This document shows positions 36,076-48,379 of a DNA stretch of 64,000 bases, one piece after another (the stretch's first letter is position 1; every line of letters starts with the position of its first letter). The notes under the pieces are model-generated. The model saw only the letters and a program-made list of their open reading frames with translations, had not been told where the DNA came from and did no database searches. Both the position numbers and the translations under genes were made by a program. The stretch comes from Sisyra terminalis. Taxonomy: Eukaryota > Arthropoda > Insecta > Neuroptera > Sisyridae. Where the stretch lies: the NCBI GenBank assembly GCA_958496175.1, contig OY292277.1:42915050-42979049 (forward strand), in the 5' to 3' direction.

Positions 36076-37846
36076 CAGTGGCGGCTTGTTGATGGAGGCA
36101 AGGGAGGCAGAGCCTCCCGAGAAAAGTATTGGATTATTTTTTTTACAAGATTCGATATTTTTTCTTTTGATCCAAAAATTTCTAGTCAATTTATTTCTTA
36201 AATAATCTCAGCTTCCCTTTTAAAGTAACTATTCTTACTTCAGAATGTAAATCCAAAATTTTATGTTGATTAATGCTTATGTATTACGGTTTTTTTTATT
36301 AAGTTGGGTTTTTAGGATCAGATTAGTTGAGCTTCAGGGCTTACTGTGCTTTCTGGGTCCTCCTAGTTAAGACCAAACAGCTGGGTGAACCTCAGCACTC
36401 GTCCCACTAAGTGTTTTCCGATAATTTCAGTTCCAGGGGCTTGTAATCTCCACTTCCATATTTCTTCATTTATTCAGAGCACCACAATTCCATAGAACGT
36501 GAGAAGTGGTTTTATCTTTTGCCTGACAAAATCTGGATTTTGGATCATCCATACCCAATCCCATTGTATGCAAGTGCTCATTCCTTAGTGGTCGGTTATT
36601 AGACCTGTTACTACTCTGATCTGTTTTCTTTTAAGACCAAGTATTACAGTAGTTAATTTTTGTAATGGTTTTCCCATAATCCTCAGAGGTTGTTCATAGC
36701 CAATAGGCACTCGTCCTCGCCTATGCTAGATTTATCAACTCCAGTAGAAGGCGATTTAAGAGTACCTCCAGAGCTGCTGTTGGTGAGTTTCTCATAGTTC
36801 CCATTATGCACAAGCATGTAAATTATTGGATCTTTCCCAATTCCTTCCTTACCTGTACCTGGTTTGTCTTCGGCCACCAAATTAGGTATCCGTAAGTTAT
36901 TCTCGATCTGACCACTGCTGTATACAATCAGTAGATATAGTGTGGTTTCAAATCCAGGTTTTTGCTTTTTGCAAAGGTTCTTTGTGTCATCAAAAATATT
37001 TTTATTCCTTTTGATACGGTGGTTTTAGATGTGATGTCCTCGTTAGTTTTTTACCAATCACGTGGTTAAATGGTTAAATTATTAAGCTCAAGTATTCCTT
37101 GATACCTAACTCAATTGAGTATGTCTCTTTATTATAACAGGGTGTCCAACGATCAGGGAAATCTGGAAAATTAAGGAATGATAGGAATTTCCATTGGATC
37201 AGGGAACTCCCTTGACTTAACAAAAAAATAAAACCCCTTCTGAAAGACGAATTCTTTCTAGTTAATATATAATACCTTATGAGATTTTGGTACTTCAGCC
37301 ACCAAAAATTACTTTTCAAGCTTTTGCCATGTTTGCAGATTCATTGCAAAATTGGGCTTTACTAATTTTACTACTACATCGCTATACCTAACACTTACAT
37401 TTCTGGTTTAAACAGAGGCACCAGAACTAAAGCCTCTGATAGGTTTAGATTAAAACTTGAATTTTCAATCGAATAATTTGTTGAATGTTATCTTGGTTTA
37501 AAATTTTCAATATTTCTACTGAATATTAGGAACTATTCAAAAACTAATGAAGCATATAGTTTTGAAGAAATTAAAATAACTTTGATCATATTTGGGTATG
37601 CAGGGATAAGATATATTCTTCGCTTTATAGAAGATGCATATTTAAGTGGAAAACCCAGAAAAAAGACTAAGATTAAGTGGTGAAAGCACAATTATACTGG
37701 TTATAGCGAATTCATGGATTCATCTAAGGATTGTATTAAATTTTATTTCAAAGGTTAAATAGATTAAGACAATGGGGATCACTTAATTTTAAGTTTAATT
37801 AATTATGTGTTGAATCTTCGGGAAAAATAGCTACGAACCGCCACTG
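36076..37846. mobile_element. hAT-like element, 1.77 kb
   Basis: Left end CAGTGGCGGCTTGT and right end ACGAACCGCCACTG are inverted, with the CAGTGGCGG start common to hAT elements. The 8 bases outside are GTTCGAGG and GTTGAGAC, only a partial match. The interior has no hAT transposase that I recognise and carries a LINE fragment, so it is non-autonomous. Confidence 0.65.
36310..36890 (-). pseudogene. non-LTR retrotransposon C-terminal relic
   Basis: Aligns in sequence with the relic at 39290-39880. The minus strand includes LQKLTTVILGLKRKQIRVVT, then GLITDH, and downstream a Cys/His-poor remnant of the usual zinc-knuckle tail. Broken by frameshifts. It lies within the hAT-like element and was probably carried along with it. 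Confidence 0.55.
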
Positions 37847-37849
37847 GTT

Positions 37850-38560
37850 GAGACTGTACAACGGGAATTGGGTTCAAAGACGGGACTGCGACCCCATTGC
37901 CACCACCGACAAGAGGCAGTAGCATGTCTTTGCTCTATCCGTGATAAATGTGTGTTGGCCAAGAGGGAGGAATGCCACTATGTCGCCATATATCATTTCA
38001 TCTGTCGGCAAGAGGGCGCGTGCTAGGGATTACTGGGAACCGAATATTTGACTCATTTCTTCCATTCGTTAGCGATGTCAATCATAACCTACATTTACCC
38101 AAAGCAGAAAAAAAAGTTAAAATTTATTTCATTGAGCAACTATGTGATAATTGTTAGTCCCACATGTCATCAATCATAAAACTACTACCCTCTCACACAT
38201 AAGCACTAACGGGTGGTTATATTGCGTAGGGAAATGGGGGTGGACCATTCATCTTACGAAACGTTCTCTCGGTGTGTTAAAGTGTTGGCATATTCGGGGC
38301 GATGGAGCAAGCAAAGGGTGTGCTTTGCTCGCCCAACTTCTCCGACCGAGGGTTGTTTTCATAAGGTGTTCATTAAGACGGGGGTAATTAAGACGCCGGC
38401 AATAGCACCTTCGGGACTCGTGGCGCCACTACCGACAATTATACCAAGTACCTACCCACCTAACGTGCCTCATCTATTTTTCGTTCGCCCTTTTGACACA
38501 TAATGCTTAAGTAGCGAGTAAAAGTTAACGAATGTTTCAATTATTACCATAATAATAAAA
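37850..38560. other. repeat-poor island, candidate cis-regulatory DNA
   Basis: Begins in the flank repeat copy and continues less AT-rich with CG dinucleotides to about 38560. Together with 34810-36040 it looks like one island split by the hAT-like insertion. Frames 38151-38387 and 38213-38503 overlap each other and show no protein features. Confidence 0.35.
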
Positions 38561-39289
38561 ACGGAGAGAAAACGGGTGGCTCTTATTAAGTCTAAGATCA
38601 TTTATTTGGTTAGGCATTCTGCCGACAAGGAGAGCCGAACAAAGAAAACATTTATGGTTTTTTTTTTTTCAAATCAAACATTTCCTTATGAGGTCTCATT
38701 AAATATATTCTCGTACCTTCATTATCTTCTGTTGAATTGCTTTCCGTATTCTACAATATATGTATCCTGTCTTATTCTAATTTCACCTACCTGAGAATCT
38801 TGAATAACATAAACCATGCATAAATTAGAGAATAAAAGAAACATCCATTCATATTTTTAATCTCAACAATTGTCTCAACTTCTTCATAAACATTGAATGT
38901 ATATCCAAGTTCAAGTGCATTTGATTTTATTATTTCAAGGGGAAAAGCTCCAATCAAAAAAGCACAAATCGAAAGCTCCAATGACTAAAACTTTTAAATC
39001 TTCTTTGCCCCAATTTTCTACAGCAATCCTTTGTGAAAATACTTAAACAGCTGTGGATGCAATAAAAAAAGAATCTTAGCAAATTATAAACCGATAGGAA
39101 TCGATAATTTATTTAGTTTGTGTTTTTAAATCAAAAGATATATTTCAACTTTTGAATGGAAACTATTGTGGTACAAACTAGTAGGATATTCAAAAGGCGT
39201 GGAACAATATTTATCGTTATTTTCGATTGTTTTTTAAGGATAAAATGGGAAATTGGTGGTTGATGGTAGCAAATTTTAGGATGGAGTAT
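38561..39289. other. AT-rich spacer
   Basis: No feature seen. Confidence 0.4.
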
Positions 39290-39880
39290 TACAGGATGAG
39301 ATTAGTTGAGCCTCAACACTGCAACCTCAGGGCTTATTGTGCTTCCTGGGTCTCTACTTCATCTAGTTAAGACCAAGTAGCAAGGCGAAACTTAGCACTT
39401 TCTGACTATTTCAGTTCTAAGGCTTAATATTCCCAGTTCCTCATGCCTCTTTTCATTCAGAGCATCGCATTCCCGTAGAAGTGAGAAGCGATTTCATCCT
39501 CTTCCTGATAGAACCTGCATTTTGGATCATCTGCATTCTATCCCATTGTATGCAGGTGCTTTCTTCTTCCACAGTGGCCGGTTATTAGGCCCGTTATGAC
39601 TATAACCTACTTCCTAGTAAGACCAAGTATTTCAGTAGTTAGTTTCTGAGATAATTTTCTCATAATTCTTTTACTGTACTTTTGCTCGGTGGTATTCTTT
39701 TCAATGTTGTGCATTGATTTTTATGAAGTAATTCTTCGATGTTATTTTTCACTGCCGATCTTGTAATGTCAAGTGTAGGCTATAAATAATTTTTGGAATT
39801 CTTGCAGGGCAAGGGCGTCTGCCTATTCATTGCCTTTGATACCCTTGTGGCCTGGTACCCATGGCTATCGGTTAATTTTT
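39290..39880 (-). pseudogene. non-LTR retrotransposon RNase H and tail relic
   Basis: Near 39860-39790 the minus strand reads GHKGIKGNE, a stop, then ADALAL, the diagnostic RNase H block (PGHxGIxGNExAD) of I/R1/Loa-group elements. Sequence between 39660 and 39530 gives KLTTEILGLTRK and VITGLITGHC, the region before the C-terminal Cys/His tail. On the minus strand the tail precedes RNase H, the reverse of normal order, so the copy is rearranged or composed of two fragments. Several stops are present. Confidence 0.6.
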
Positions 39881-41817
39881 AAGTATTTTTCTATAGGCCA
39901 TAATATGAGTAGGTACCTATAGTAGAATGAATATATTGCTTAGTACGTATGAAATATCGGATCATTAAGTGAATACAAATCTAACTTCATATCTCCCTTC
40001 AAAAGCTCTAATTCAATTAAAATGTGTTCTATTCTCTACAATACACTTTTCCTAACAAGATTTTAAAGCAAAGATGCCATGTCTTAAAAAAGTTTTATTT
40101 TTGAGAATCAATCAACTCTAATATCAAATTTGTCAAGCATTTTTCATTTTTATACTGTTTAACCCCTAAAAATAGATCTAATTGATTAAAAAAAACGAAA
40201 ATCGGTTAGCAAAACATCCAATAAATAGGTTGGTAATAGGAACCATACGTTCAACCGATCCTGATACTTTCGCTTGGTTAGTTCATGCAGTACCCATTTA
40301 TCAATTTTCTTTCCTTTCCAATTTTAGAAAAATGTCGCAATATATTTGTATGACCAACTTTCATCTTGGTAGTTCTAAGTTCCCTTTTGTATACAATTGG
40401 AATTGTTTCGACAAATGCCTTCAGATTATCATTTTTCATAGACATTTTCAGTCGTCATTTGATATTGAAAAATCACTTGAACTAAATTTTTCAAACCAAC
40501 ATTGCATTTTTTGATCGTTTCCAGTACTCTTCCCAAATGTTTGATGTATGCTGCATGCAGCTTTGGCAGCATTATTATCAAATTTATACTGCTTATAAAG
40601 TTCATAACAAATAACAAAAGGGTACACTTTCTAGAAAATTTCCTTTGTTGAAATGTGATTCTAGAAATAGACAGTACGACTATTATTGAGACTATACCAA
40701 AAACAAAATTATTTTATATCCACCAACCTAATACATAATCGCAGTTAGGGTGGAATAAAAGCTCGATTACTTACCTATAAGTAACGAAAACATATTCAAA
40801 TAAATTCCTATTTGTGGTCAGAAACCTTTATTTCGTTTAAATAATAAATAGTTATAGGAACTAGTAATAGATGTTTAACTACAAGAAAAAGCTTATGATA
40901 TTTTCAACCAAAAAAGTTTCATATGCTTCGTATTATATTTCTTTATTTTTATTGTTTCGAAAAAAAAAATAGTCCAACTTTATGGATTCTGCTAACAAAA
41001 AAATTGTGTAGTATATAACTATAACTTTAGTATTGCTATATTTGGTACAAATATTCTAAAATAATAAATATCAACTTAAAAATTAATGAAAATATACTTT
41101 GATTTAAACAGTTTGAATCATTTGAAATTCTTTTATTCGTAAGGCAAATTTAATAAATTTGAATTTATTTGAATAAAATTTTATCTCTAAAAGCTTTTTT
41201 TTTGTATATTTTCAACTATAGATTCACATGTACAATGCATTATGTTACTCAAGTTAATTTAAAATTTAACATGATGTTCAAATAAATCAATCCATTTTAT
41301 AAATAAATTGATCAAATAAAAGTGCTGTAACAGTTTAAATAATTTTTTCTCATGCGTACAAAAAAAATGTTATCATGTAATTGGTACAAAACTATGGCAT
41401 ATTTAAAGTAATATAGTACGTAAGAATATAACAATGTATTTATTTCTATACATTTTTCGCTATTAGTTTAATAAAAGATCATTTCACTGCATAGGTACTA
41501 TATGATTAGGGAATAAATATAAATATGAAAAAAAATAAACAAGGATATGTCAGAATATGTCACTGTAAAAGGTTTCGCATTTGAGATGAACTTCACGACC
41601 AAAATTGGCTATAAAAGATAGTTTTTTTTTTTGTGGGTTTTCTGTCTTAATTTAACTTAATATCCATTGGAATTTTTTAAAGTGTAGAGCTTTTTGCCCA
41701 CCTTTATAGTGTAATACAATCTTTCCATATATTGACTTAAATGGAACATTAATTAAAACAATTAATAATGTTCTTGGGAACTTGGATTTAAATAATAAGA
41801 CGTTATTTTGCAAATTA
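39881..41817. other. AT-rich intergenic stretch
   Basis: No gene seen. The frame 40182-40514 has no recognisable domain. Confidence 0.4.
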
Positions 41818-41860
41818 TCTCAACGTTTCGTTGGTATTTATTTCCAACTTCTTCAGGAGA
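41818..41860 (-). ncRNA. hammerhead-like ribozyme motif, H5
   Basis: Minus strand: stem I TCTC/GAGA, core CTGAAGA, one extra A, stem II GTTGG/CCAAC with a 9-base loop, GAAA, ACGT and triplet GUU. Both stems differ in sequence from H4 and H7 but stay paired. No inverted partner is nearby, so this copy is a monomer. Confidence 0.55.
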
Positions 41861-42879
41861 ATTTTTGACGTTAACATCTCGTTGTACTGGCTTTTTAACA
41901 AGATTTTTAACAAGATAACCGAGTGAGTACGCTAGTGGCAATTATTAATTAATTAATTAAAACATTTTTTTTTAACTATCTACCCAAAGGATTTTTATAT
42001 AATAAGTTCTACTTGTTTTCAGAGATTAATGTATAAGAAACTCCCTTCTGGCCCTTAAACTTTATAGTGGCTTATAGAAAATACCTATCCCTGGTGCTTA
42101 TATTTTCTAAGCTTGTTGATTTTGACGAAGAAGTAAAGAGAAAAATATACTAAACGAAATTATTTTGTACTTAAATTTTCACGAGGGAAAGTATACTAAT
42201 AATCACCTCATTAATAATCATTCGAACTTTTCCATTTATACAGGTAGTGTTGTAAAAAATTTAAACAAAAAAAGATAATAATTTGCATTATAAGTTTCAT
42301 CAAAATTCGCTATATTAAATTTTGTTTTTATGGTTTATAGTAATCAATTTGCTAATTTTTTCTATTTTTTCATGCTTTTTCTTCAATATCCTTTTTTCCT
42401 ATACTGCCATTACCTCTTGATTTTTTACTTTTCTTGAAAGTTGCCTGTTTTACGTTGTCAATATAGGATTCGGGTGTATTATTCATTCTTCTTATCGAAT
42501 CATAACAATGCAATGGTTTCTTTTCTATTGTAACTGCAAAGATTATAATTATACAAAACTCTTTCTTATAATATTGTTTATGTTTTCTACCTGATGGCAG
42601 GTTTAGTTCCTCACGTGGATGAATTTTTCCTTCCAGCATTATTTACCTCTGCTTAGGTTCCTTAAACTGGGATAGTTCATTCCTCATTTCAATAAATCCA
42701 GGATTTCAAATCGTCTTTTTTCCCTTTTTTTGGGACCATCCAGTTTTTCATTTTCAATATCAAGAATAAATCATTTTCCTCTCAAAATATGATATCTCCA
42801 GTTAGCCTTTCCCTAACTATATCAAGGAAAGTTCTTTATATAATGATTCTCAACCTCTAATAGGTAATGTAAACCCTTT
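41861..42879. other. AT-rich stretch with possible LINE remnant
   Basis: On the minus strand near 42640 the peptide IMLEGKI recalls the LQGKI block of RTE-like elements, but the following 80 residues do not continue the family. Too weak to call. Confidence 0.3.
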
Positions 42880-44658
42880 TTTTCTGTATTGACTTATTAT
42901 TTATTTATTTTTATATCCATTCACACTTGTTCTCCATAAGCCAATATATTTTCTACAAGTACTATAGAATGAAAAATTCTCTTTTTTAAGTCTTTAATGC
43001 ATTTAAAGCTCTGCAGCATAGAGTATAGTTGGCATGTTAAAACTTTTTTATCCTACCTTTTTCAACTATTGTTATACTTTTGCATTTCAGTACATTATTA
43101 CCTTTACTACTACTCCAAAATATTTTCATTCTTTTGTACTTTTGATGATTTTTCCACTTATGTTTTAATCGTTTTCGTACAATTTTCCTTATCAATTCCT
43201 CGCCAGTAGACGAAGAATGGTCAAAGAAATAATGGACGGAGACTGAAGATTAACACCCAAAAAGATACACATCTCATTTATTTTATCAATTTCCCCCAAC
43301 TAAATAAAATTGGGAAAAAGTAATTAAAAATCTAAAATTGCAAATATTGATACAAAAAGCAAATTGCAATAAAGCAAACAGTTGAGCAAAAATCAGAAAA
43401 AAAATCAATAAAACTAAAAATATTTTTAGCCATGAAACAATTTTAATACCGTCGTTTAAAAATATTTTTTAAGTTTATTAATTTACCTTTATAATGTATA
43501 ATTCTTTTCTGATTTTTTGAAACGATACTGCCTACTGAAAATAAATAAAATAAATACAACTCCCTATCATTGATTCACAATTACTGTACTTGTTTGTATA
43601 TACGTACGTTTGTATATCGTATGAACGTACATTGTTTAAGGCATTGCCTCTAGATATCGCTAGACATGCTTAATTTTCAAAATTTGAACAATCAAAATAA
43701 ATGAACATCTTGAAATCTCGCAATCCCATTGGCTAATACCTTCTTGCATTGCAGAGTGCGTTCTGTCATTAGATATTAGTGCGTCGCTTGGCTTATTCAT
43801 ATTTTATTTGTTCTTAATTAATTAATTTCAATTGATTAAAAGCCAAAAAGTGATTCAAGTGATAATTAAAATAGTGCCCAATTAATCCAGATAATAATTC
43901 TACTATTCAAGTAAGTGAAATGTTGTTAAATTCTGAAAATCAGAAATCGTAATACTAACCATATTTATATTGATTTCGATTCATTTGTCAATTGCGATAT
44001 TTGTAAAAAAATTATGTTTTCCATCTAAATGAATGATGGAACTGGGATTGTAAACTTGGTTAATCGACCCCGAAATGATATTTATATAAAATCCTTAATA
44101 ATATTTCTTACATGGCATTTATCATACATGGGATGTTAGCATTGCTTGTTCATTTGTTTTGTATTCATTTATGATATTCTACGCGTTCTACATATGTCTA
44201 GTTTATTGATAGATATAATTGTTTTATGAATGAAATATTTTTTAAAAAATGCTGGAAAAGTAGTATGTATTAAATATTCCTATACTAGAAACGATATTCC
44301 CTTTTTGTGGGTAAACAGCAACTTGCAATAAAGCAAAGAGTTCAGCAAAAATCAGGGAAAGAATGCAATAAAACTCATACATTAGTTTATCATATAAATG
44401 ACTTGTTTATTTTGAAAGTGGCGTAAGTCCATTTCAAGGATGGCCTATATGGTGATTCTTCTTCTTGTAACTAGAACAAAGTATGTTAGTTATTTAACTG
44501 CTAAGTTCTCAGAAATTACCGATTTCATTTTAGTTCTTAACAAAAACGCCAATTTTTCCCTCCTCCTTAGTATCTTATGTTTCTATGGTTAAAAATAATA
44601 ACACTATAGGGATTGTTCTTGAAATAGACTTAACTCACTTTCAAAATAAATGGTTCAT
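42880..44658 (+). repeat. dispersed repeat family, copy B
   Basis: Aligns with copy C over its whole length and with copy A over the centre. An internal direct repeat (GCAATAAAGCAAACAGTTGA type) occurs at about 43368 and 44326, roughly 955 bp apart, bracketing the conserved core. No open coding frame. Copy B is uninterrupted and shows what copy C looked like before the insertion at 54216. Confidence 0.85.
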
Positions 44659-44674
44659 TTGTTAACTGTAAATT

Positions 44675-44715
44675 TTGCCTGAAGAAGCCGTAATAAACTA
44701 TGTGAAACGTCGCAA
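44675..44715 (+). ncRNA. hammerhead-like ribozyme motif, H6
   Basis: Stem I TTGC/GCAA (4 bp), core CTGAAGA at 44679-44685, GAAA at 44704-44707, ACGT and triplet GUC. Stem II is weak (CGTA/TATG with one G-U pair and unpaired flanking bases), so this copy may be decayed. It starts just beyond the end of repeat copy B. Confidence 0.4.
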
Positions 44716-45589
44716 TTTTTATAATTTGACATAATCATTTATAAAGTCCAAATCCCAAGATAAAAAACTTATAAATTATTAAATCAATGGACGAGATTCA
44801 AAATGATAATAACTTAAACTTAAAATTAGTTTGGCAGCTTTGTTATTGAAATTAAAAAAAAATATTTTATTTTTGCCTTTTAGTTCTATTTTTCGTCGGT
44901 TTTTTTATGTTTAAATATATTGGAAACCAAAGAAAGCTCCTCGGCTTCTTAAATTGATAAAATATTAGAAAATAAGGGAAATACTAAAACTCACTTTGAA
45001 AATAAACGGTTCAAATGTTACGTTTTTTGTAAATTAGTTTATATACGTCGACCTATATTCTTCATGGAAAATATTACCTTTTATTTAGTAATAATTAACC
45101 ATAACTATCAACCGGGATAACGTTATTTTATAATTGAAAGCTTTTCTCTGAAAAGTTTTTCCTTTTTAAATATTTTTCAATTTAAGTTTTTCCTCGTAAA
45201 CCATTATGCAAATATTTCATACTAGAACAATATTTTGCGATTTATCTATAGACGTTTCTTTTATTTAGTATTCTCAAGTGAGATCAGCGTATAGAAAGAG
45301 TTTTGCGAAAAGTATTATGTATTCATAACTTATTGTTCTTTATAGCTAAATACTTTTAAAGTTCAAAAAGTTTTAATGCGGAAATTATCTTTTTATAGAC
45401 TTTTTTTTATTGTTTCGAAAGAAAAGCTTTGTTTTGCATTATGTATATGGCAACTTGACGCGCTTTTTCACGTGTTTTTTGCCAAAATGGCAAGTAAAAA
45501 TGGTTTTCCGGAGAAGAGACCCCATTTTGTTTATGTGTACATAAGAAGGGATGTGTAGTATGTAAATATTTTACATATGTAATAGAGGT
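44716..45589. other. AT-rich stretch
   Basis: No gene. A partial repeat of the copy B terminus (CTCACTTTGAAAATAAACGG) is present near 44992-45011. Confidence 0.4.
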
Positions 45590-46420
45590 AGTGGATAGTA
45601 TGGCATAAATGAGATTGCTGTTGGGTTTGGTGGCAGAACATGGTTGTATGTGTATGTATGATGGTTGTTGCCGCTAGCGGTGCGCACAATAACTAATGGA
45701 AATTGTGAAATGAAGAGCTTTTATGAGCCGTGGTCTCCCCAAGGGTGGCGCAGATAGTTAGGGGGACGCTTCATAGTATTAATTAGGCCAATATCTGTTC
45801 TAAAGCTCGTAACAAAGCCAGCCGGCGCTCGTCTGCATCATCTCTCATCGTCATTTAGCTACACCACTTGAATATTCCTCGACCCCCATATCCAACGACT
45901 AACTTATTAGTAACGATGAATAGCTTTACACAATTGAACAATCGTTTACAACATGTAGTGCGTGTTGTATATATTATTTTTTTTCTCCCATCTTTCCGCG
46001 ATCGATCCTCATCGTCGACGTTTAAATCTCGCGTCATGAATATTACAAACCACTCCATTTAAGTTAAAAAGTGAGCAAGCATAAACATCATTGAGGGTGG
46101 TAGAATCTACGCATCATCTGTGTTTGTATACCTATATATACATATATACTCCTACCTATACTGTAGAATGTTCTGCAAGAAGGGTGGGTGGTGTTTTCGC
46201 TCTCTCGGCAAAACGGGAATGGAAAGGAGAAGATCACCTCCAGCTATAAGCTACCTGCTATCGCTTCTCCTCACATCACCGCCGCCGCCACCTCGTTGGT
46301 TTACCTATCTGGCTTATAAACTACCCTTAATCCCAACATCCCTCTAAATTACAACCCCGATTCTTTCCGGCTTACTTTCTTTGGTGCCGCCAGCGGCATA
46401 ATATAGCGATATCACAGACT
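45590..46420. other. repeat-poor island, candidate cis-regulatory DNA
   Basis: Less AT-rich with CG-containing segments and no transposon recognised. Complementary frames at 45855-46058 and 45868-46062 are mutually exclusive and not called. Confidence 0.35.
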
Positions 46421-46889
46421 TATATGAACATCCCGTTAAAAGAAAACAAAAAAAAAATCGTTTATATCCCTTTATACAAAAAGGAAGTTCAAATACTTTG
46501 ATGCAATATAAAATTGGGTTTTTATTTAGATGCACGAATTAATTAAAAGCATAGTATGGAAATAAATATAGTTGGGAAACCCATCGGGGTCTATAGGGCC
46601 GGATTTACAGATTAGGCTGAGTAGGTTATAATCTACCAATCATTTACTCAATAACACTCGAAAGTTATGAAACTTATCCAGGCTACAACGATGACGTAAG
46701 AGTCTATAAAGCAGGGGGGGGTAAACTTAATACTGGTATAATCGACAATAATTTTTCTTATTTACACGCGATCAACTTCGAAAAAAGGGTTAAAATAAAA
46801 ACAAATTCATATTTAAGGGGTTGCATGGGTTTATTCGGGGAAAAACGGTCTATTTTCAATAATTTTTTCCCATGTAAAAAATAAAATAT

Positions 46890-47249
46890 TGTAACAGAAA
46901 AGGACGCAGTCTGTCTCTCCTTGTGTCATGCCGGCACGCGATTGGCTTAGTGATTTATTTTTCTTCAACAAACGCCAATGCAAGAGAAGATTCTAGAATA
47001 TTCTAGCAAACGGGAGAACATACTAGAACGTTAGGTTGCGGATATATAAGGGGTTGGGTTCGGGCGAGAGTTCAGTTCAGTTTTGAGTTTCCGTTTACGT
47101 TACATCGAAGTGATTACAAAGCGATTGTTGATTGTTGTTTTGACAAGATTTAATAAATTGATTGTTGAGTTTACAACGACTATTTAATTCTAAAGAAATA
47201 AAAGAATTTATAACGCGAACTCAATACAGTTTTGAGACGTAATGTTACA
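46890..47249 (+). mobile_element. solo LTR of a Ty3/gypsy-like retrotransposon, 360 bp
   Basis: Begins TGTAACA and ends TGTTACA (perfect 7-bp inverted ends, TG...CA). It is flanked by ATAT on both sides (46886-46889, 47250-47253), and the uninterrupted second copy of the surrounding repeat shows the unduplicated target. Size, termini and 4-bp duplication fit a solo LTR. AATAAA near 47149 could be the LTR's poly(A) signal. No internal retroviral-type genes are present in the window. Confidence 0.85.
46986..47081 (+). promoter_or_regulatory. LTR promoter with phased heat-shock elements
   Basis: GAA, TTC, GAA, TTC begin at 46986, 46991, 46996 and 47001, an exact 5-bp alternation that is a perfect four-unit heat-shock element. 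Two further GAA units at 47016 and 47026 keep the same phase. TATATAAG follows at 47043-47050 and AGTTCAGTTCAG, an initiator-like sequence, about 30 bp later. HSF binding is the expected reading, untested. Confidence 0.65.
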
Positions 47250-47451
47250 ATATTTTATTTATACTTTTTACTGTCATAAAGTACCACTTATTTACTCAAT
47301 AACACTCGAAAATTATGAAACTTATCCAGGCTACAACCATAACGTAAGAGCATATAGAGCAGGGGTAGGAAACTTAATACTGGTATAATCGACAACAATT
47401 TTTCTTACACGCGAACGACTTTGAAAAAAAGGGATAAAATAAAAATAAATA

Positions 47452-47684
47452 CTGTATAATATCACTAATCCGGCACTTCGATAGATCGGCACGTCCAATA
47501 ATCCGGCACCCTTCGCCCGCACCTCCCTCGCCTCTCTATACCTGTGGATAAATTTATTCCTTCTATATAATGCTTTATTTTATCCATTACCTATGACTTT
47601 TTCAATATAATCCAGTAATCCGAACATTCCAATAATCCGATACTCTCCGGTTCTTAATAGTATCGGATTAGTGAGATTACACTG
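47452..47684. mobile_element. pogo-like MITE, 233 bp
   Basis: Left end CTGTATAATATCACTAATCC and inverted right end CAGTGTAATCTCACTAATCC are bordered by TA. Several internal AATCCG repeats occur. Copy 1 of the surrounding duplication has the site without it. Confidence 0.8.
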
Positions 47685-47691
47685 TACATAT

Positions 47692-48379
47692 TTAAGGGAT
47701 TGCATGGGTTTATTTGGGGGAAAAACGGTCTATTTTCAACAATTTTTTCCCATGTAAAAAATAAAATATTTTATTTAAACTTTTTATTGTCATAAACTTT
47801 CCTATTTGACAAAGAATTCCTGAAATTTTTATAGAAAAATATTTTAAACTTTGCCATTGCGACGTTATTTTCGATGACCCTTCGAAAAAAAGATGTGGCC
47901 GACAGTAGAACTCATGCCAGTTTTAGTTAAAACCATAAACTAGAACATGGATGAAGGAAGAAAGAAAGAAAAAAATGGATTTTTGGATAACTTGTTTCCA
48001 AAAAAATGCCAATTTCGGTAACATTTGCTCCATATTTTTTTTTAAAAAATATTTGTAATTGAAACAAAAATCGTCCGTCCAAGTTCTTGTGAATTATATC
48101 TCGAAGACCTGGGTAAAATTTCATCAAAATCGGTTGAGTAGTTCTCGAGAAATTGTGGCAACCAACTTTGAAAACATAGTTTCGAGAAAAACGCGACAGT
48201 AGGCGAGCAGTTGCACCAATATACACCTGCACCGTGTTGAGCTTTTAAAAGCTGTATCTCCGAAACTATTATTCGGATTAATTTGAAAATTTAGGGTAAT
48301 ATTTCCAAGGTTTTGTAAAATTAATAAGACAATAAGAAAATCAATTTCTTAAAGCCCTCAAATCCATGTAACCCCTTAA
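47692..48379. mobile_element. TTAA-flanked non-autonomous DNA element
   Basis: TTAAGGGATTGCATGGGTTT at 47692 is matched in reverse by CCATGTAACCCCTTAA ending at 48379, giving a TTAA target and a terminal inverted repeat of about 16 bp. The TTAA site suggests piggyBac-like mobilisation. The frame 47927-48232 inside it is not conserved with any transposase I know. The first ~80 bp also occur in the upstream duplicate at 46813. Confidence 0.6.

Larger units (their letters stand above)
46644..47810. repeat. tandem duplication of a ~287-bp unit
   Basis: The unit starting TTTACTCAATAACACTCGAA occurs at about 46644 and 47291. Copy 1 is interrupted by the solo LTR (46890-47249) and copy 2 by a pogo-like MITE (47452-47684), so each copy preserves the empty target site of the other's insertion. 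Confidence 0.85.

Noticed and set aside
42370..42640. 89-codon minus-strand frame beginning MLEGKI
   Set aside because: Only about six residues recall an RTE-like block; the rest matches no part of that family.
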